In this document: positions 19,216-48,831 of the stretch, piece after piece
Position numbering within the stretch: position 1 is the stretch's first letter
Layout: each line of letters starts with the position of its first letter
NCBI GenBank assembly: GCA_037893225.1
Contig: JAZGUH010000400.1
Coordinates: forward strand, 496,001 to 560,000
Source: Hippasteria phrygiana
Taxonomy: Eukaryota; Echinodermata; Asteroidea; Valvatida; Goniasteridae
Reading direction: 5' to 3'
DNA: 64,000 nucleotides
Notes under the pieces: model-generated
The model's input: only the letters and a program-made list of their open reading frames with translations
Databases searched by the model: none
What the model was told of the DNA's origin: nothing
Position numbers and translations under genes: made by a program

Positions 19216-20491
19216 AGGTCTAACTTCCCTTATTTACTGTCAGGGGACCCAACAGTGTTCAAAACAATTTATGCAACTTACTTACATGCCGACAAAAAGT
19301 GCACTAATCAACACTCATTTTTACAAGCCTTCCCGAATCCACCAAAATCCAACATTGTGCAGTACTTACACTGGTCTTTGTACTAGTACGTAACACTTTA
19401 CATGTGTGAAAAACATCTAATGATATTTCATTTTTCGGAGTTGTGGGACAAGAAAATAGGAAAAAAGTAGGAGCAAGGTTAAAAAAAAAAAAAAAAAAAT
19501 AATAAACAAAAGGAAAGAGTAGGAATACTTGAAAGGCTGGTAAAGTAAATAGTGGCTGGGATTTACAGTCCCGAAATCCATGGAAATCAAGCAAAAATAG
19601 GTGTTGGGTTTTGGTGGACATGGGAGGGGGGCAAGGGTTAATTAAGGTGTCCAGACAGTAGGTGGATCAATTTAGTGCAATTTCTGCATTCAACAGTTAA
19701 CGCTGTTAGGCACGAACATTTTATAGAAGACAATTTCAAATTCAGAAAATACACTTCCATAACGCTTTGTAACTCTGTACAATTTACATTGCACTGGTTA
19801 TTTACACAGACATGTTATTTATCTAAATGCAAAGAATGTCTAAGTTTCTCCCCCCTCCCCCCCCCCAAAAAAAAATCTAAGTGAACATTTACAGCGACAC
19901 AAACCAATTGTATTTGGTCAGTATTTCTATGCTCAGGCTCCTCGCCTGCTAAAGTTCACACAACATGAATTTGCCAAAAATGAAACAGAGAAAGAGAGGA
20001 AAATACAAATGTTCCTCTATCAACAGCAATGACTTTTTGCACCAATTTTACAAACATCCCCCCCCCCCCAAAAAAAAGAAAAATGCACCAATCATTCTTA
20101 GGCACTGGCCGCAAATATCCCATTTTTGTTTGGTCTGCAAAATGCAACAAGCATCCACCAAACACTGGTTTCTACGCAAGCGAAAAAAATATCAAATTAA
20201 GCCCTGCACAATCTCTGCACAGAGGAAAAGACAATTTTTTCAAAAAAAGAAGAAGATATTTCGCAAAGAAACGCACTTTAACCGCAACCGTACCGAAACC
20301 ACAAGGACTGCACCATATCGGTGCCATTACCAATCAATCAGCTGTACAAAACCAGTTTGCATCACATTTAATAGACAAAGCTGCAACTGAAGAAGTTCAC
20401 ATATAAAACTATGTGAGAAAAACGTTAAAGCTATATCTTCATGGCACTAACTCGTACTTGTAAGCTATAGAGCTAATTCAAGAAAATATAG
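19216..20491. other. Non-coding, possible 3' UTR
   Basis: AT-rich with A runs near 19480 and a C run near 20060. No exon supported. Confidence 0.35.
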
Positions 20492-20495
20492 TTAA

Positions 20496-20675
20496 CCCAT
20501 TGAGTCCGGGTGTTCTAATGGGGCGCTGGGGTGCCATGCCGGCTTGTGCAGCCAAGTGTAGTGTACACAATAACCCAACAATGGATTGAAAATGCAGAGA
20601 ATGCGGGTATAGCCGTCAACCGGCCTGGTGGTAGTTTTCAATCCGCGCCTACCGACGTCATCCGGGCTCAATGGG
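20496..20675. mobile_element. TTAA-flanked element (180 bp), family with CCATTGTTGGATTATTGTG
   Basis: TTAA at 20492-20495 and 20676-20679. Ends CCCATTGAGTCCGGG and CCGGGCTCAATGGG. A reverse-oriented member of the family at 20985, 50236 and 54549, sharing ACAATAACCCAACAATGGAT in complement. Confidence 0.75.
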
Positions 20676-20984
20676 TTAAATGCTCACAGATAAAGACAAT
20701 ACCACATCCTCTTATTTTGGTGACAATATAATATAAATGTTAACACACGGAAAAATCTTTGGAAGAAGGGGGGGGACAAAAAAGCACAAAATCTAGAAAT
20801 AAATATACCTTCATGTACAACTGCCCTGACTTGAATTGCTAACATGTTCACAACTGATGACAGAAAACGAACTCCTGCTGGTTTCCAGACAGCCAAATTG
20901 TAGATGTTCCAGCATGCAATTAAAGACCATGCAAAAGCATAACTTCATTACACTGTAAGCAGCAGTTTTAGAATGGATGGTTAA

Positions 20985-21277
20985 ACCCTTGCGTACGGAT
21001 GAGTACGGATGACGCCATATGGCGCCAAAAAAAACAGTGCCAAAAGGCCGGATGACGCCATTGGCCGTTGTTTGTGCAGTTTCAATCCATTGTTAGATTA
21101 AACAGTGCCACCAGGCCGGATGACGCCATTGGCCGCTGTTTGTGCCGTTTCAATCCACTGTTGGATTATTGTGTATATGTTACGCTTGACTGCACAAACA
21201 CATTGTAGCGGTTCGCTTGGCTTCCCAGAGCCGCCGCGGCACCCCGACGTCTCCCGTAAAATACCGTACTCATGGGG
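20985..21277. mobile_element. TTAA-flanked element (293 bp) with internal duplication
   Basis: TTAA at 20981-20984 and 21278-21281. Starts ACCCTTGCGTACGG and ends GTACTCATGGGG. An approximately 65-bp block (AACAGTGCCA, GGCCGGATGACGCCATTGG) occurs twice in tandem; the copy at 50236 has it once. Confidence 0.75.
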
Positions 21278-21532
21278 TTAACACAGGCCCATGCCAGAGG
21301 TAAACTATCTTTGGCTTAAAGGAATCCACAACACATTTCTTACCATTCTTTTGAGATGGAGCCGTTCTTCAGCTTTGTAAACAGACAAAAAAAACCTGGG
21401 CGATCTTTGAGATCAAGACAGACTAAGCAGTAAATTTCTAATCGAAGAGGCACCAGACTGGCAATATCTATCCATGCATCTTGGACACAATTATCCAGCG
21501 GAACAGCTACTCGCCCCGTCACCGAGTTCGTC

Positions 21533-39610
<18,078 letters not shown>

Positions 39611-40150
39611 CACCACGGTAAAAAGTCGGAGAGAATCAGCTGCGCTGATGAAATCCTTGGCTGCGATCACGTACGCGTACGGCGTCCCGTATCGAGTGAG
39701 TTGACGTCGTACGGGTATTTCGAAATTCAACCGCTCGCGAGCTGCGGCAAGGCAATCCCCTGTTTTCAGAGAACACACCATTCCCTATAGTGAACACCGT
39801 CAAATATTGAAAACTAACAAAAATGACAAAAATATCTTATATGTTTCCAGAACTTACAAAAAAACAATATTTTATCAGCCACAACGAAATCCATTTTGTT
39901 TTTCGAAAAGATCGTCGATTGGATAATATTTCGAAACTTCGAAATTGTTTTGTACATTATGCACACCCCTATTGTGAAGTCCGGCGTCCCAAATCGGCCC
40001 ATACGTGACGTCACTGTTTATCACGAAACTGGAATGCTCCTGAATAATAATGAGTCAAGCTTTGTGGTGCCCCTGATGATCTGTACTGCGGTTAAAAAGC
40101 ACAATCGAATCAGCTGTTCAACCGTACGGCCGCGCGGTTGGGTTTCACTT
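39611..40150. promoter_or_regulatory. Presumed WBP1-like promoter and spacer
   Basis: Immediately upstream of the WBP1-like start. Moderately CpG-containing (GTACGCGTACGGCGTCC near 39670) compared with its surroundings. No core element identified. Role inferred from position. Confidence 0.35.
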
Positions 40151-40321
40151 TGAAAACCCCTTTAGTTGTAAACAACTTTATTAGACTTGTATATCTTGTT
40201 TTGTCTTCTTGTTCAAGTGTTTCTATGTTGTAATAACCACATCACTTTATCCCCTCTACAGACATGAGCAGCACCATCTGTATTTTGTACTAACCACATC
40301 ATTTTCTCCTTTTCCACAGAT

Positions 40322-42415
40322 ATGGATAACTCGGTTTGTACTTTCCAGCAGCTCAGAAAGGCTAGGGAGAAGGCCTTACGCTATTCTTACCATCAAGATA
40401 ACTACAATTTTTTCTCCCTCTCTCGATTTATCCCTACAGGTTTGCAATTATCTTCCTCTCCCTGCTTGGGTACCCTCTCACCTCCCCTTCAAAGGAGATG
40501 GAACCAAATTCTACATGGTACCTCCATTAAACTCATCAATGTCCTCTCTCAACAGTGTCAAACTACACTTCAGAACCTCCATCAGAATATTGCCCACCTC
40601 GACTCGGAACTTAGATCCAGTTGTTCTGACACCAGATACAGTAAATTTCATGATGAGATTGATAAGAGCGTATCTAACCTTGACTCTGTTCTGCTTAACA
40701 GGAGAAACAAGAAGATTGGTGGCTTGCTTACCAAGCAACATCAACGCAGACAGAGACGCTTCAGACGCCCCAGGTCCCAGTCTACACCACCACCCCCCTC
40801 CAATACTGTAGTTAACCTTTCTTCCTCATCCATATCTGACGCTGAACATAAACTTCTCTCAAAGGGTCTCAATTTTTGTCCTACTCCCCACACTGTGAAC
40901 CAGGTAGAGCTCAGCCAAGATCTCACGGAATACTACCGTAGGATCCGTCTCCGAGAGTTTTTCCTTGATTCTGACCGATGTGACCCAGAACCGTTCCGTG
41001 TCAAAAGTACCTGGGTACCCCCCAAGAATCGTGTACCAGCCCTCGAGACTTATGTTCAAGTTGTCAGTTCTCAAGTCACTAACCCTGATAACTTTGTCCA
41101 CAGAACTCATGACAATCTCCGCAGTGAGGAGCGCTTGGCATTGAATGCCTTGCGCTCCTGTACTGATATCATCATCAAGCCGGCCGACAAAGGTTCAGCT
41201 GTGGTCATCATGGATCGTCATCAGTACATTGACGAGGCCCACCGCCAGTTGAACAATCATACTAACTACATCTGCCTTGACTCTGACCCCACAGGTACAT
41301 TCTCTCAAGAGATACAACAGGTGCTGGAAGATATGCGATCACGTGACCAGCTGTCTAAGAAAGCTCATAAATTTCTCTCTCCCTCTGACTGTAGGACTGC
41401 CAGATTTTATCTCCTTCCAAAGATTCACAAGGCTGGCAACCCCGGTAGGCCCATTGTCTCTGGTAATGGTTCACCAACAGAACGTATCTCCCTGTTTATT
41501 GACAGTTTTCTCAAACCCCTTGTTCCACAGATGCCATCATACATCCATGACACCCCAGACTTCCTGCGCAAGCTGGAAGGAATCAAGAACAAGATTCCCA
41601 GCACAGCCATCATTGGTACTTTTGACGTCTCATCCCTGTACACCAACATCCCCCACGAGGAAGGTATTCGTGCTTGTTCCTCGGCCCTGGCCAAGGCAGG
41701 ACACACAACCCCACCCATCAGTGATATTGGCACCCTCATGAGACTTGTACTAACCAAGAACAATTTTTCCTTCCTAGGTAAACACTATCTACAGGTACAC
41801 GGTACAGCCATGGGCACTCGCATGGCCCCCTCCTTTGCATGCCTCTTCATGGGCGACCTCGAAGAGCGCATGCTTGCCTCAGCACCATGTCGCCCCTGGG
41901 TATGGTGGAGATATATTGACGATGTATTTTTCATCTGGACCAGTGATCAGGACAGTCTGGAGACTTTCATTAATCACATTAATTCCTTCCACAGGACCAT
42001 CAAGTTTACATCAGAGTATTCAGTGCATCAGACCAACTTCCTGGATGTCACCATCCGCAAGGAAGACAACTCGGTAACCACTGATCTGTATTCTAAACCC
42101 ACAGACACCCACCAGTACCTCCACTCCTCCAGCTGTCACCCCAGGCATTGCAAGACAGGCATAGCATTCAGCCAGGCACTCAGACTCAGAAGGATTTGTT
42201 CTAATAATTCTGACTTTTCCCATCATGTACAGGTACTGAAGAATAACTTGGTTGCCAGGGGCCACAGCTCCCGCCAAGTTCAACGTGCTATCACCAGAGC
42301 CAAATCTATCACCAGAGATTTGGCTCTCAAGGAAAAGACGCCTAGCACTAATGCCGACCCACCCCAAGATTCCCTTGGTCACCACCTTTCATCCCAGTCT
42401 CCCTCCCCTTCGTAA
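40322..42415 (+). CDS. PLE reverse transcriptase
   Basis: 697 aa. Conserved blocks: IIIKPADKGSAVVIM (about 283-297), FYLLPKIHKAGNPGRPIVSG (about 361-380), TFDVSSLYTNIP (about 433-445), GTAMGTRMAPSFA (about 495-507) and the catalytic YIDDVFFIW (about 530-538). The order and the LPKIHK and YIDD motifs are those of Penelope-like RTs, which resemble telomerase more than LINE enzymes. All catalytic Asp are present. The last about 20 codons read into the wrong frame: the expected continuation PKIPLVTTFHPSLPP lies in the next frame near 42355. Confidence 0.92.
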   Translation: MDNSVCTFQQLRKAREKALRYSYHQDNYNFFSLSRFIPTGLQLSSSPCLGTLSPPLQRRWNQILHGTSIKLINVLSQQCQTTLQNLHQNIAHLDSELRSSCSDTRYSKFHDEIDKSVSNLDSVLLNRRNKKIGGLLTKQHQRRQRRFRRPRSQSTPPPPSNTVVNLSSSSISDAEHKLLSKGLNFCPTPHTVNQVELSQDLTEYYRRIRLREFFLDSDRCDPEPFRVKSTWVPPKNRVPALETYVQVVSSQVTNPDNFVHRTHDNLRSEERLALNALRSCTDIIIKPADKGSAVVIMDRHQYIDEAHRQLNNHTNYICLDSDPTGTFSQEIQQVLEDMRSRDQLSKKAHKFLSPSDCRTARFYLLPKIHKAGNPGRPIVSGNGSPTERISLFIDSFLKPLVPQMPSYIHDTPDFLRKLEGIKNKIPSTAIIGTFDVSSLYTNIPHEEGIRACSSALAKAGHTTPPISDIGTLMRLVLTKNNFSFLGKHYLQVHGTAMGTRMAPSFACLFMGDLEERMLASAPCRPWVWWRYIDDVFFIWTSDQDSLETFINHINSFHRTIKFTSEYSVHQTNFLDVTIRKEDNSVTTDLYSKPTDTHQYLHSSSCHPRHCKTGIAFSQALRLRRICSNNSDFSHHVQVLKNNLVARGHSSRQVQRAITRAKSITRDLALKEKTPSTNADPPQDSLGHHLSSQSPSPS

Positions 42416-43001
42416 AATAACTAACGACAACCATCATATCCTTCATACTTCAGATCGCCTTGCCCGTGCCGCCCCTGACAACCCAGTATTGGCTTATAGG
42501 CGCCCCCGCAATCTACGAGACCTGATTGTTCGAGCCGAGGTCCCCACCTTGGCTGCATCCCCTCCCATACAGCATGGTACTTTTAAGTGCGATTCCAGGT
42601 GTGTTGTTTGCCAGACTCACATGCAGGAGTCTGACTCCTTTTCTGGCCATTCATCTGGAACTACTCACAGAACCAATGGCAACATCACTTGCAACACCTC
42701 TAATGTCATATATCTCATTTCTTGCAGGGTTTGTGGTATCCAGTATGTCGGGGAGACCAAGAACACGCTCAAAAAGCGTTTCTATGGCCATCGGTCGACT
42801 GTGAACACCAAGAAAATGGACACCCCTGTTGGTCATCACTTCAACTTGCCTAACCATTCCATTTCTGATATGATTCTACAGGGCATAGAATCACTTCGCC
42901 ACCGCAAGGACTCAGTTCGCCTCAGCCGAGAGAAAGTTTGGATGAAACGTCTTCGGACTATTCAACCACATGGTCTCAACATCCAGGAAGGAAATGATTA
43001 A
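42340..43001 (+). CDS. PLE GIY-YIG endonuclease domain (frameshifted from RT)
   Basis: Continues the PLE polyprotein one frame over. PKIPLVTTFHPSLPPLRK and RRPRNLRDLIVRA are the usual linker. CDSRCVVCQTHM is the PLE Cys motif. IYLISCRVCGIQYVGETKN is the GIY-YIG core with KRFYGHRS (Arg and following helix) and VGHHFNLPNHS downstream. One extra base, or two lost, around 42350-42366 separates it from the RT. It could be inactivating or an assembly error. I place the start approximately. Confidence 0.88.
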
Positions 43002-43427
43002 CTTAACAATTTTTTCCCCCATTGTCATTTGTTTACAGATTATCCTCCTGGCATAACCCTCTTGGGGTCTCTTGGCCAAATGGTGTTGTCTTTCCATTTC
43101 CTGTTTATCCTTGCCACTTCTCTTTGTTCCTTTTCTTGCCCTATTACCATCTTCAATTCTAACCCCCCCCCCCCCCCTCCCCTAACCACACTCCTTTGTC
43201 CATTTCCCCAGCTTCAACCTTCATCTTAATCCCTCCCCTCCTCCATCCTTACCCTAATCACACCTCTTTGTTCCTGTCTTCCTGGCTGTCCTTTCCTCTC
43301 CCTTTGATGTTTACCCACTGCCTATCTGCCATGCTTCTTTGCATCCCTCTTTTGTGTTTCTCCACCCACCCCCTCATGCATGTGTGTTCCCTACTTGTTT
43401 GTTTCTTGTACTCTGTCATTCACCTTT

Positions 43428-43475
43428 GAGAAAGAACTTGCTTAAGTTCGAAACGTCAGGCCAGCTAATTTTTTG
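43428..43475 (+). ncRNA. Degenerate hammerhead-like motif at PLE 3' end
   Basis: CCT-TTGAGAA-stem loop AGAACTTGCTTAAGTTC-GAAACGTC-AGG follows hammerhead order (stem I, core, stem II, GAAA, GUC, stem I). The CUGAUGA core is altered, so cleavage is doubtful. Hammerheads are known in PLE terminal repeats. Confidence 0.4.
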
Positions 43476-43492
43476 AACTTTATTAGACGACC

Positions 43493-45812
43493 GTTATTAC
43501 GAGATTATCTGTAACTATTGCATGTAAAACTGGGCGTATGATCTCATCGGGAATCCCAGCCCAGCCCAGCACCGGGAACAAACCGCTAGGAATTCTTGGA
43601 AGTGTTTTTTATAGGCTGTGGCTATTAAATTATTTTCTTTCTTAAAATGGCTAATCTCGACCTTTTCTTCCTAAAAAAATGTACATGTATTATTTCACGT
43701 AATACAAATAAAAAAGAAACCAAATTTGTCACCTAGTGGGGGTGGGGCCGGGGGCGGGGGGGGGGGGGGGGGGGGGCGTTCCCCCCAATTAAAAAAAACA
43801 ACTGAAAGGGTGTGGTCCGTGAAGGGGTAAGGTGGGATGGGAGGGAGGAGGGGGAGGGAGGGGAGGCGCATTTTCTTTTAAAAGCTCTACTGGAAGTTTG
43901 GATACCCAGTTAATTAATTACGGAGGACTGTATTTTTGAGGGGAAAAAGCACTTACGGCACTTTGCACTCGCTTTGTTCTTCCTAAAATACAATAATTGC
44001 TTATTATATGATAGGTTTTGCTCGAAGACTGATGTAGAAATTAGGGGCACCCGCTCTTTTTCAACTGTTCGTTTTCTATCTCATTGAACAGCTCATAACT
44101 CATCATCTAATGCTGTCATATTAGCAAAAGCATGGGTGGATTTAATGAATTTAATGGGTGGATTTAATGAATATTTTTGTTGACAGTTCTAAATATCAAA
44201 TTCAAATTGAAATTATCCATTTTTTTTCCTGTCTGGAATTAATTGGAGATCCTTTTCTGAACTTCGGGTGCCAGGCAATATTATTTAAACAATGTTATAT
44301 TACTTTATAATACAAACAGTGGCATCTTTCTTCCCCACGCAGCGGTCGGTGCAGGCCGCGCCCCGGGCGCGGTACGCGGTACGTACGTACGTATAGAAAC
44401 ACGCCAACTGCTTTGGATCGCTTGCTTTACGTAACTATAGGGGGCGCTGTATTTAATCTACTGGAAACTCCAAGCCGCGTGGTACGGCGCGGCGCGCGCG
44501 GCGGCTTGGAGTTGTCAGAGCTACAGCAATTTTCAAATTGAAATTTTGGGTGTCAGCGTCCCTCTAGAAAACAGGCTTTTATTCTGGGTAATGTTTTTCA
44601 CGCCTTTAACAGTAACACACAAAAAAGATCCACGCTGTGGGCATCACAAAATAGTTCACACTTGTTATTTTCTTCACAGGACTGTATCTTTATGAAAGGG
44701 AATAATATAGCAGCAACGACAACGGGCACGGCCGGCAGAGTTCAGAGGATTAAATTTCCATTATAAACATTGCCGGAAAATAGTAAGTTATTAGGAATTT
44801 TGGCACATGGGGGTGGGGGGGGGGGGGCGTCACAAGTAGGTTTATATTTATTTATTTTAGTCGTAATGCAGTCTCATATTTCCGATTTATAGAATATAGA
44901 TGTCTAAATGCCGCCATCAAAGCCAACATTATTTTCCCAAAGTAAAACAAAACCTTTAGGAGTTACTTTTGAAAAACATATTCAACACCTTTTTTGTAGA
45001 CAAAATGGCGTTTATAATCGCTTACAATCTAGTACTTAATAGTACATACCTATTATGATTTAATTATGTAAGGACCCCTTCCTTCTGTATTTTCCAAAAA
45101 TTAAAAAATATGGTGCAGAGGATGCGTAGGCATTCTTCCAATTCCCCAAATTCAGTTATCGATTATATTTGGAATTACATTTGAATCGGGCCAAATCTTT
45201 TTGTGCATTACATGCGCGAAAACAACCAATAAGCCTTTTTGGGAGGGTTGCAGACGCTCAAAACAAGTAACAAGTAGTAAGCATTTTTATTGTGTTAAAT
45301 TAACAGCAGTGCATGTGCTTTATTATACTTTGGAAATTACTTATCTTTTCACGTAACCAATGGAACTAAAAATTGACAAAATCGATCATGCCAGATGGAA
45401 TTTTGTATTAATTTTTGATACAAGTACTTCAAGGTGTTGCACAAATGTTCCTCCAGTTCCGAGTCTGGATGATTGCACGTTACAACTTAAAATCGCCGAT
45501 CTTGCATTAACTTTAAAAGGTACACGCCACACAAATTAAAATAGAAATGTCACACGATTTTTACCACAAAAACAACGTTGAAATTTTATTGGTTTAAAAA
45601 CACTATGCAAAACTTTAAATACTGTGAGAACTTATGATTACTTACGGCCATAGGCGAAAGAACCGAAGAGACGATATGTTATGACAATTTCCTTGACGTC
45701 TTTACTATGCCCTACTTAAAATGCAATGATGCATATCAATAATCCAGCTCTGTTAACGAAGATCAGTGAAGGCTTGAGTTTTAGACCAACCATTTTGCAG
45801 AGTTGTTAATCG
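43493..45812. other. Intergenic, G runs and GC-rich palindrome
   Basis: Includes G runs (43759-43777, 44812-44828) and CCAAGCCGCGTGG with CGGCTTGG (44470-44510), a GC-rich inverted pair. No exon supported. Confidence 0.4.
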
Positions 45813-45813
45813 A

Positions 45814-46006
45814 GTCATCACAAGTCTCATCACAAGTCTCATCACAAGTCTCATCACAAGTCTCATCACAAGTCTCATCACAAGTCTCATCACAAGTCTC
45901 ATCACAAGTCTCATCACAAGTCTCATCACAAGTCTCATCACAAGTCTCATCACAAGTCTCATCACAAGTCTCATCACAAGTCTCATCACAAGTCTCATCA
46001 CAAGTC
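45814..46006 (+). repeat. 12-bp satellite, about 16 perfect copies
   Basis: Unit TCATCACAAGTC repeats with no visible mismatch. Because 12 is a multiple of 3 it leaves open frames on both strands, none with other evidence of coding. Confidence 0.95.
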
Positions 46007-46048
46007 TGGTTTCAAGCCATGTAACAAGCTATTCAAGCACTACATGTA

Positions 46049-46216
46049 CAGTCGAACCCTGATAATAAGAGCACTGCTAATACAACATCCTGCTTATAAC
46101 AAGACACAAAAATAGGTCCTGGGTCTTTGTTTTCCCATTACTGATAATACAAGGTACCTGTTATAACAAGGTAAATTGTAAAGTCCCAAGGACCTTGTTA
46201 TAAAGGTGTTCGACTG
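46049..46216. mobile_element. pogo/Tigger-like MITE, copy 2
   Basis: CAGTCGAACCCTGATAATAA to GTGTTCGACTG with TA at both sides. Reverse-complement orientation relative to 34376-34551, with shared GTCCCAAGGACCTTGTTATA. Confidence 0.8.
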
Positions 46217-46344
46217 TATATAACAAGAGCATTCCTGGGATGAACAATGGTTCATCTCATGTTGCTTGTGATCTGACTTGTGACTGACTGATTAGAACTT
46301 TGCCATTTCGCGGTGCCTTGTACAAGGTTTGCAAAAACTTGCTT

Positions 46345-46600
46345 AGGGGCGAATTTCATAAAGCTGTTAAGCACAAAAATGTGCTTAGCATGCAAATGCT
46401 ACCTTGATAAAAACTGAATTGCCAACCAGATTTCCATGTGTAGAATACAGTTTGTATTGCTTTTGACTGGCATTCAGCTGTTGTTTGCTTAGCATGGAAA
46501 TTACATGGACTTTTGGCTGGTAACCTGTATTTACTATAAAACAAGACATTTCCATGCTAAGCAATTTGTTGTGCTTAACAGCTCTATGAAATTGGCCCCT
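46345..46600. mobile_element. MITE, AGGGGCxAATTTCATAAAGC type
   Basis: Ends AGGGGCGAATTTCATAAAGC and GAAATTGGCCCCT, interior with repeated TGCTTAGCATG. Same superfamily as 18973-19215. Confidence 0.75.
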
Positions 46601-46989
46601 GGTCTAAGGATGTTGTCTCCAGAGAGTAATATTTTAACAAAAGGTGTATCCATTGTGGTTGTACGGATTTGTTTTTACTTTTCCCAAACACAGCTGTCAT
46701 CACTCAACTACATGTACATCTAATAATTTCAAGCATTTGTACAATTTCTCTGCTCTTAATCAAGACTGGACAAAAGTGAAAAGGCTTAAAAAGGAGTACA
46801 TTTTGATAGAACAGAATTAACAGGTACAGATGTGTATAGTTGCATTGAAAAAAAAGAATACATGTACATTGTATTGTCAAACTGAACAGCCTTTCATTTC
46901 AAAATATGAATATGCAACAGCCTGTGTTGTTTGTAAAATCAAAGTAGAATCAAAAGAGGGTTCCCACTCCACACTGCAATACAATAGTG

Positions 46990-47346
46990 GGTCATGGAAG
47001 CACACTGGCTTGGTTATACAGCATAATTAGTGCTGGACGCGCTAAGAAGTTTTACCAGTTCAGCTTCCATTGCAAAGATCAGCACTCACATGCGAAGGTT
47101 TTTGGGTTCGAACCCCGCCGGGGGATCATGGTGCTTGTGTGCTTGGGCAAGAACACTTTACTACAATTGCCCCCTCTCCACCCAGGCATATACATGTAAA
47201 TGGGTACCTGTGAGGTTAGAGAACAGATTGCGCCGATCTCTAACTGCTGCACCGAACTGATCTCATAGCCTGATGACCAGGGGTGATAACTGTAAAGTGC
47301 TTTGGGACATTTGTATAAAGTGCTATTATAAGCACCACATTATTAC
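46990..47346 (+). mobile_element. tRNA-derived SINE with GTAAAGTGCTTTGGGAC tail
   Basis: Box B GGGTTCGAACCCC near 47100, a conserved middle (GGGCAAGAACACTTTAC, GGGTACCTGTGAGG) and a tail GTAAAGTGCTTTGGGACATT followed by TATAAAGTGCTATTATAAGC and ATTATTA. Tail type is common in invertebrate SINEs. Confidence 0.6.
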
Positions 47347-47350
47347 ACTA

Positions 47351-47427
47351 TGAACATCTAACAAAAGAAAACCCACGCAGTCCTTTGTAACAAAGGACTG
47401 CGTGGGTTTTCTTTTGTTAGATGTTCA
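47351..47427. repeat. Perfect 36-bp-arm hairpin
   Basis: Arms 47351-47386 and 47392-47427 (starts TGAACATCTAACAAAAG) are exact complements around a GTAAC loop. Directly downstream of the SINE. No mismatch at all suggests recent origin or selection as a hairpin. Confidence 0.9.
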
Positions 47428-48396
47428 GTGTTAGTAATGACACCAGTGTGGATACGCCCACAGGCACATGTTTATTAGGTCAATTTTGTTAAAGGGAAAC
47501 TTAGTCTTGTTTGTGCCCAACGGGAACCCTCTTTTGCATACTGTTGCTTGGCTTATATAAAAAAGAACAGGCAGCCATATCTTTGGCAATGTAAAATAAG
47601 CAAAAACGACAAAAATTTACTGGCAGTGCCTGTGCAACGGTTATGTTCTAACATCAGACATCACAGAAAATCCAATACAAGAATCTGTACTTTTTCTACA
47701 AAACTTGTGCTAACGCACAGTGCACATCTGATAAGGCAAACAAAATAAAAAATTGTGTTGCCCTTAAATGGGTAAAACTGGGAGGGAGGGTTGGTTGAAT
47801 ATTTTTTTTTTTTACCATCCATGAAAACAATACTACATGTCGTGTAACTCAGGAGGCAAAAGGTGAGCTTTCTTAATTTAAAAGTGAGATTGCAAAATGC
47901 ACGATAGTGCCGTTGCAGCTGTATTTAAAAACAATGATTTTTGTAAATGTTAGGGACTGTCGCGGAGGGCAACACAACTATTTATTTTTTTGGGCCTCAA
48001 GTTGCACAGCAAAAGTTGCACAGCAATACAAAAATATACAATGAACCAAACTTTTCAGAAAAACAAGATAAAACGTTTGAAAGGGATTTGGGAGACACTG
48101 CATAAATGTGTCATAGGTGCAAGTCTAAAAAACAAAACAAAAAAACCCCAAAAAACTACGGGCTCAAAATTTGCCCCATTATTCACGTGCACATAGTATA
48201 CGAATGAAGTAATTGGAAGGAAATTCGTTTGAACATCTGAGCATACTCTTACATAATACAAATTCTGAAATTCAACATGAGTGGTGTAACTCTACCCTAC
48301 ATTTCTTCCATGCAATGCTGGTACTGCAGAACTTCGCTATAACGAACACCGCCATACCGAAACATATGGCTTTATACAACGCCTGAATAAATCCTA

Positions 48397-48597
48397 GGGC
48401 CAATGATTTTCCGTTTTAGTGGAAACCAAACGGAATTAACGGAATTGGCCTCTTTCATTGTGCATTCATTTACATGTGTGAAATAATGTCAAATGGAAAT
48501 GAAACAGATTTTTGTACACTGTTCTAATGGGCGAAACGGAAATGAAGATTTGTCAAAACAGAAAATTGACTTTTCTGAAACGGAAAACCATTGGCTC
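48397..48597. mobile_element. Small TIR element GGGCCAATGATTTTCCGTTT
   Basis: Inverted ends GGGCCAATGATTTTCCGTTT and ACGGAAAACCATTGGCTC. No ORF. Confidence 0.65.
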
Positions 48598-48736
48598 TAA
48601 AATCCCCGCCATCCGATTGGTGGATTGCGATCACGTGCATTGAATTATTCGTCCCATCACACGACGCGAACTGGCAACACCAAAAAAGTTCTATCACATG
48701 GTTCTATCAAAAGGTAACAACATGGCTATCATTGGA

Positions 48737-48813
48737 CTGGTTCCCGGTCCCTCCATTGTCCTTTGGACTTCAAATGTATATAATATACATATGGGGACCG
48801 GGAACCAGTCTAG
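48737..48813. mobile_element. 77-bp TIR element GACTGGTTCCCGGTCCC
   Basis: Ends GACTGGTTCCCGGTCCC and GGGGACCGGGAACCAGTC, a miniature element between the flank and the Crypton-like exon. Confidence 0.75.
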
Positions 48814-48831
48814 GCTGTCATTCACACAAAA

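Larger units (their letters stand above)
40150..43492 (+). mobile_element. Penelope-like retroelement (PLE)
   Basis: Carries a PLE-type reverse transcriptase followed by a GIY-YIG endonuclease. A short match (ACTTTATTAGAC) at 40171-40190 and 43478-43492 suggests the repeated termini seen in PLEs. The 3' tail (43428-43475) carries GAACTTGCTTAAGTTC then GAAACGTC, a degenerate hammerhead-like block. Head-to-head with the WBP1-like gene. Boundaries approximate. Confidence 0.8.

Noticed and set aside
45814..46006. CRISPR-like array
   Set aside because: Unit is 12 bp with no spacers, in an animal genome.
45753..46024. ORFs of repeated MRLV or SSQV on opposite strands
   Set aside because: They are readings of a perfect 12-bp satellite; no splice sites, domain or codon bias.
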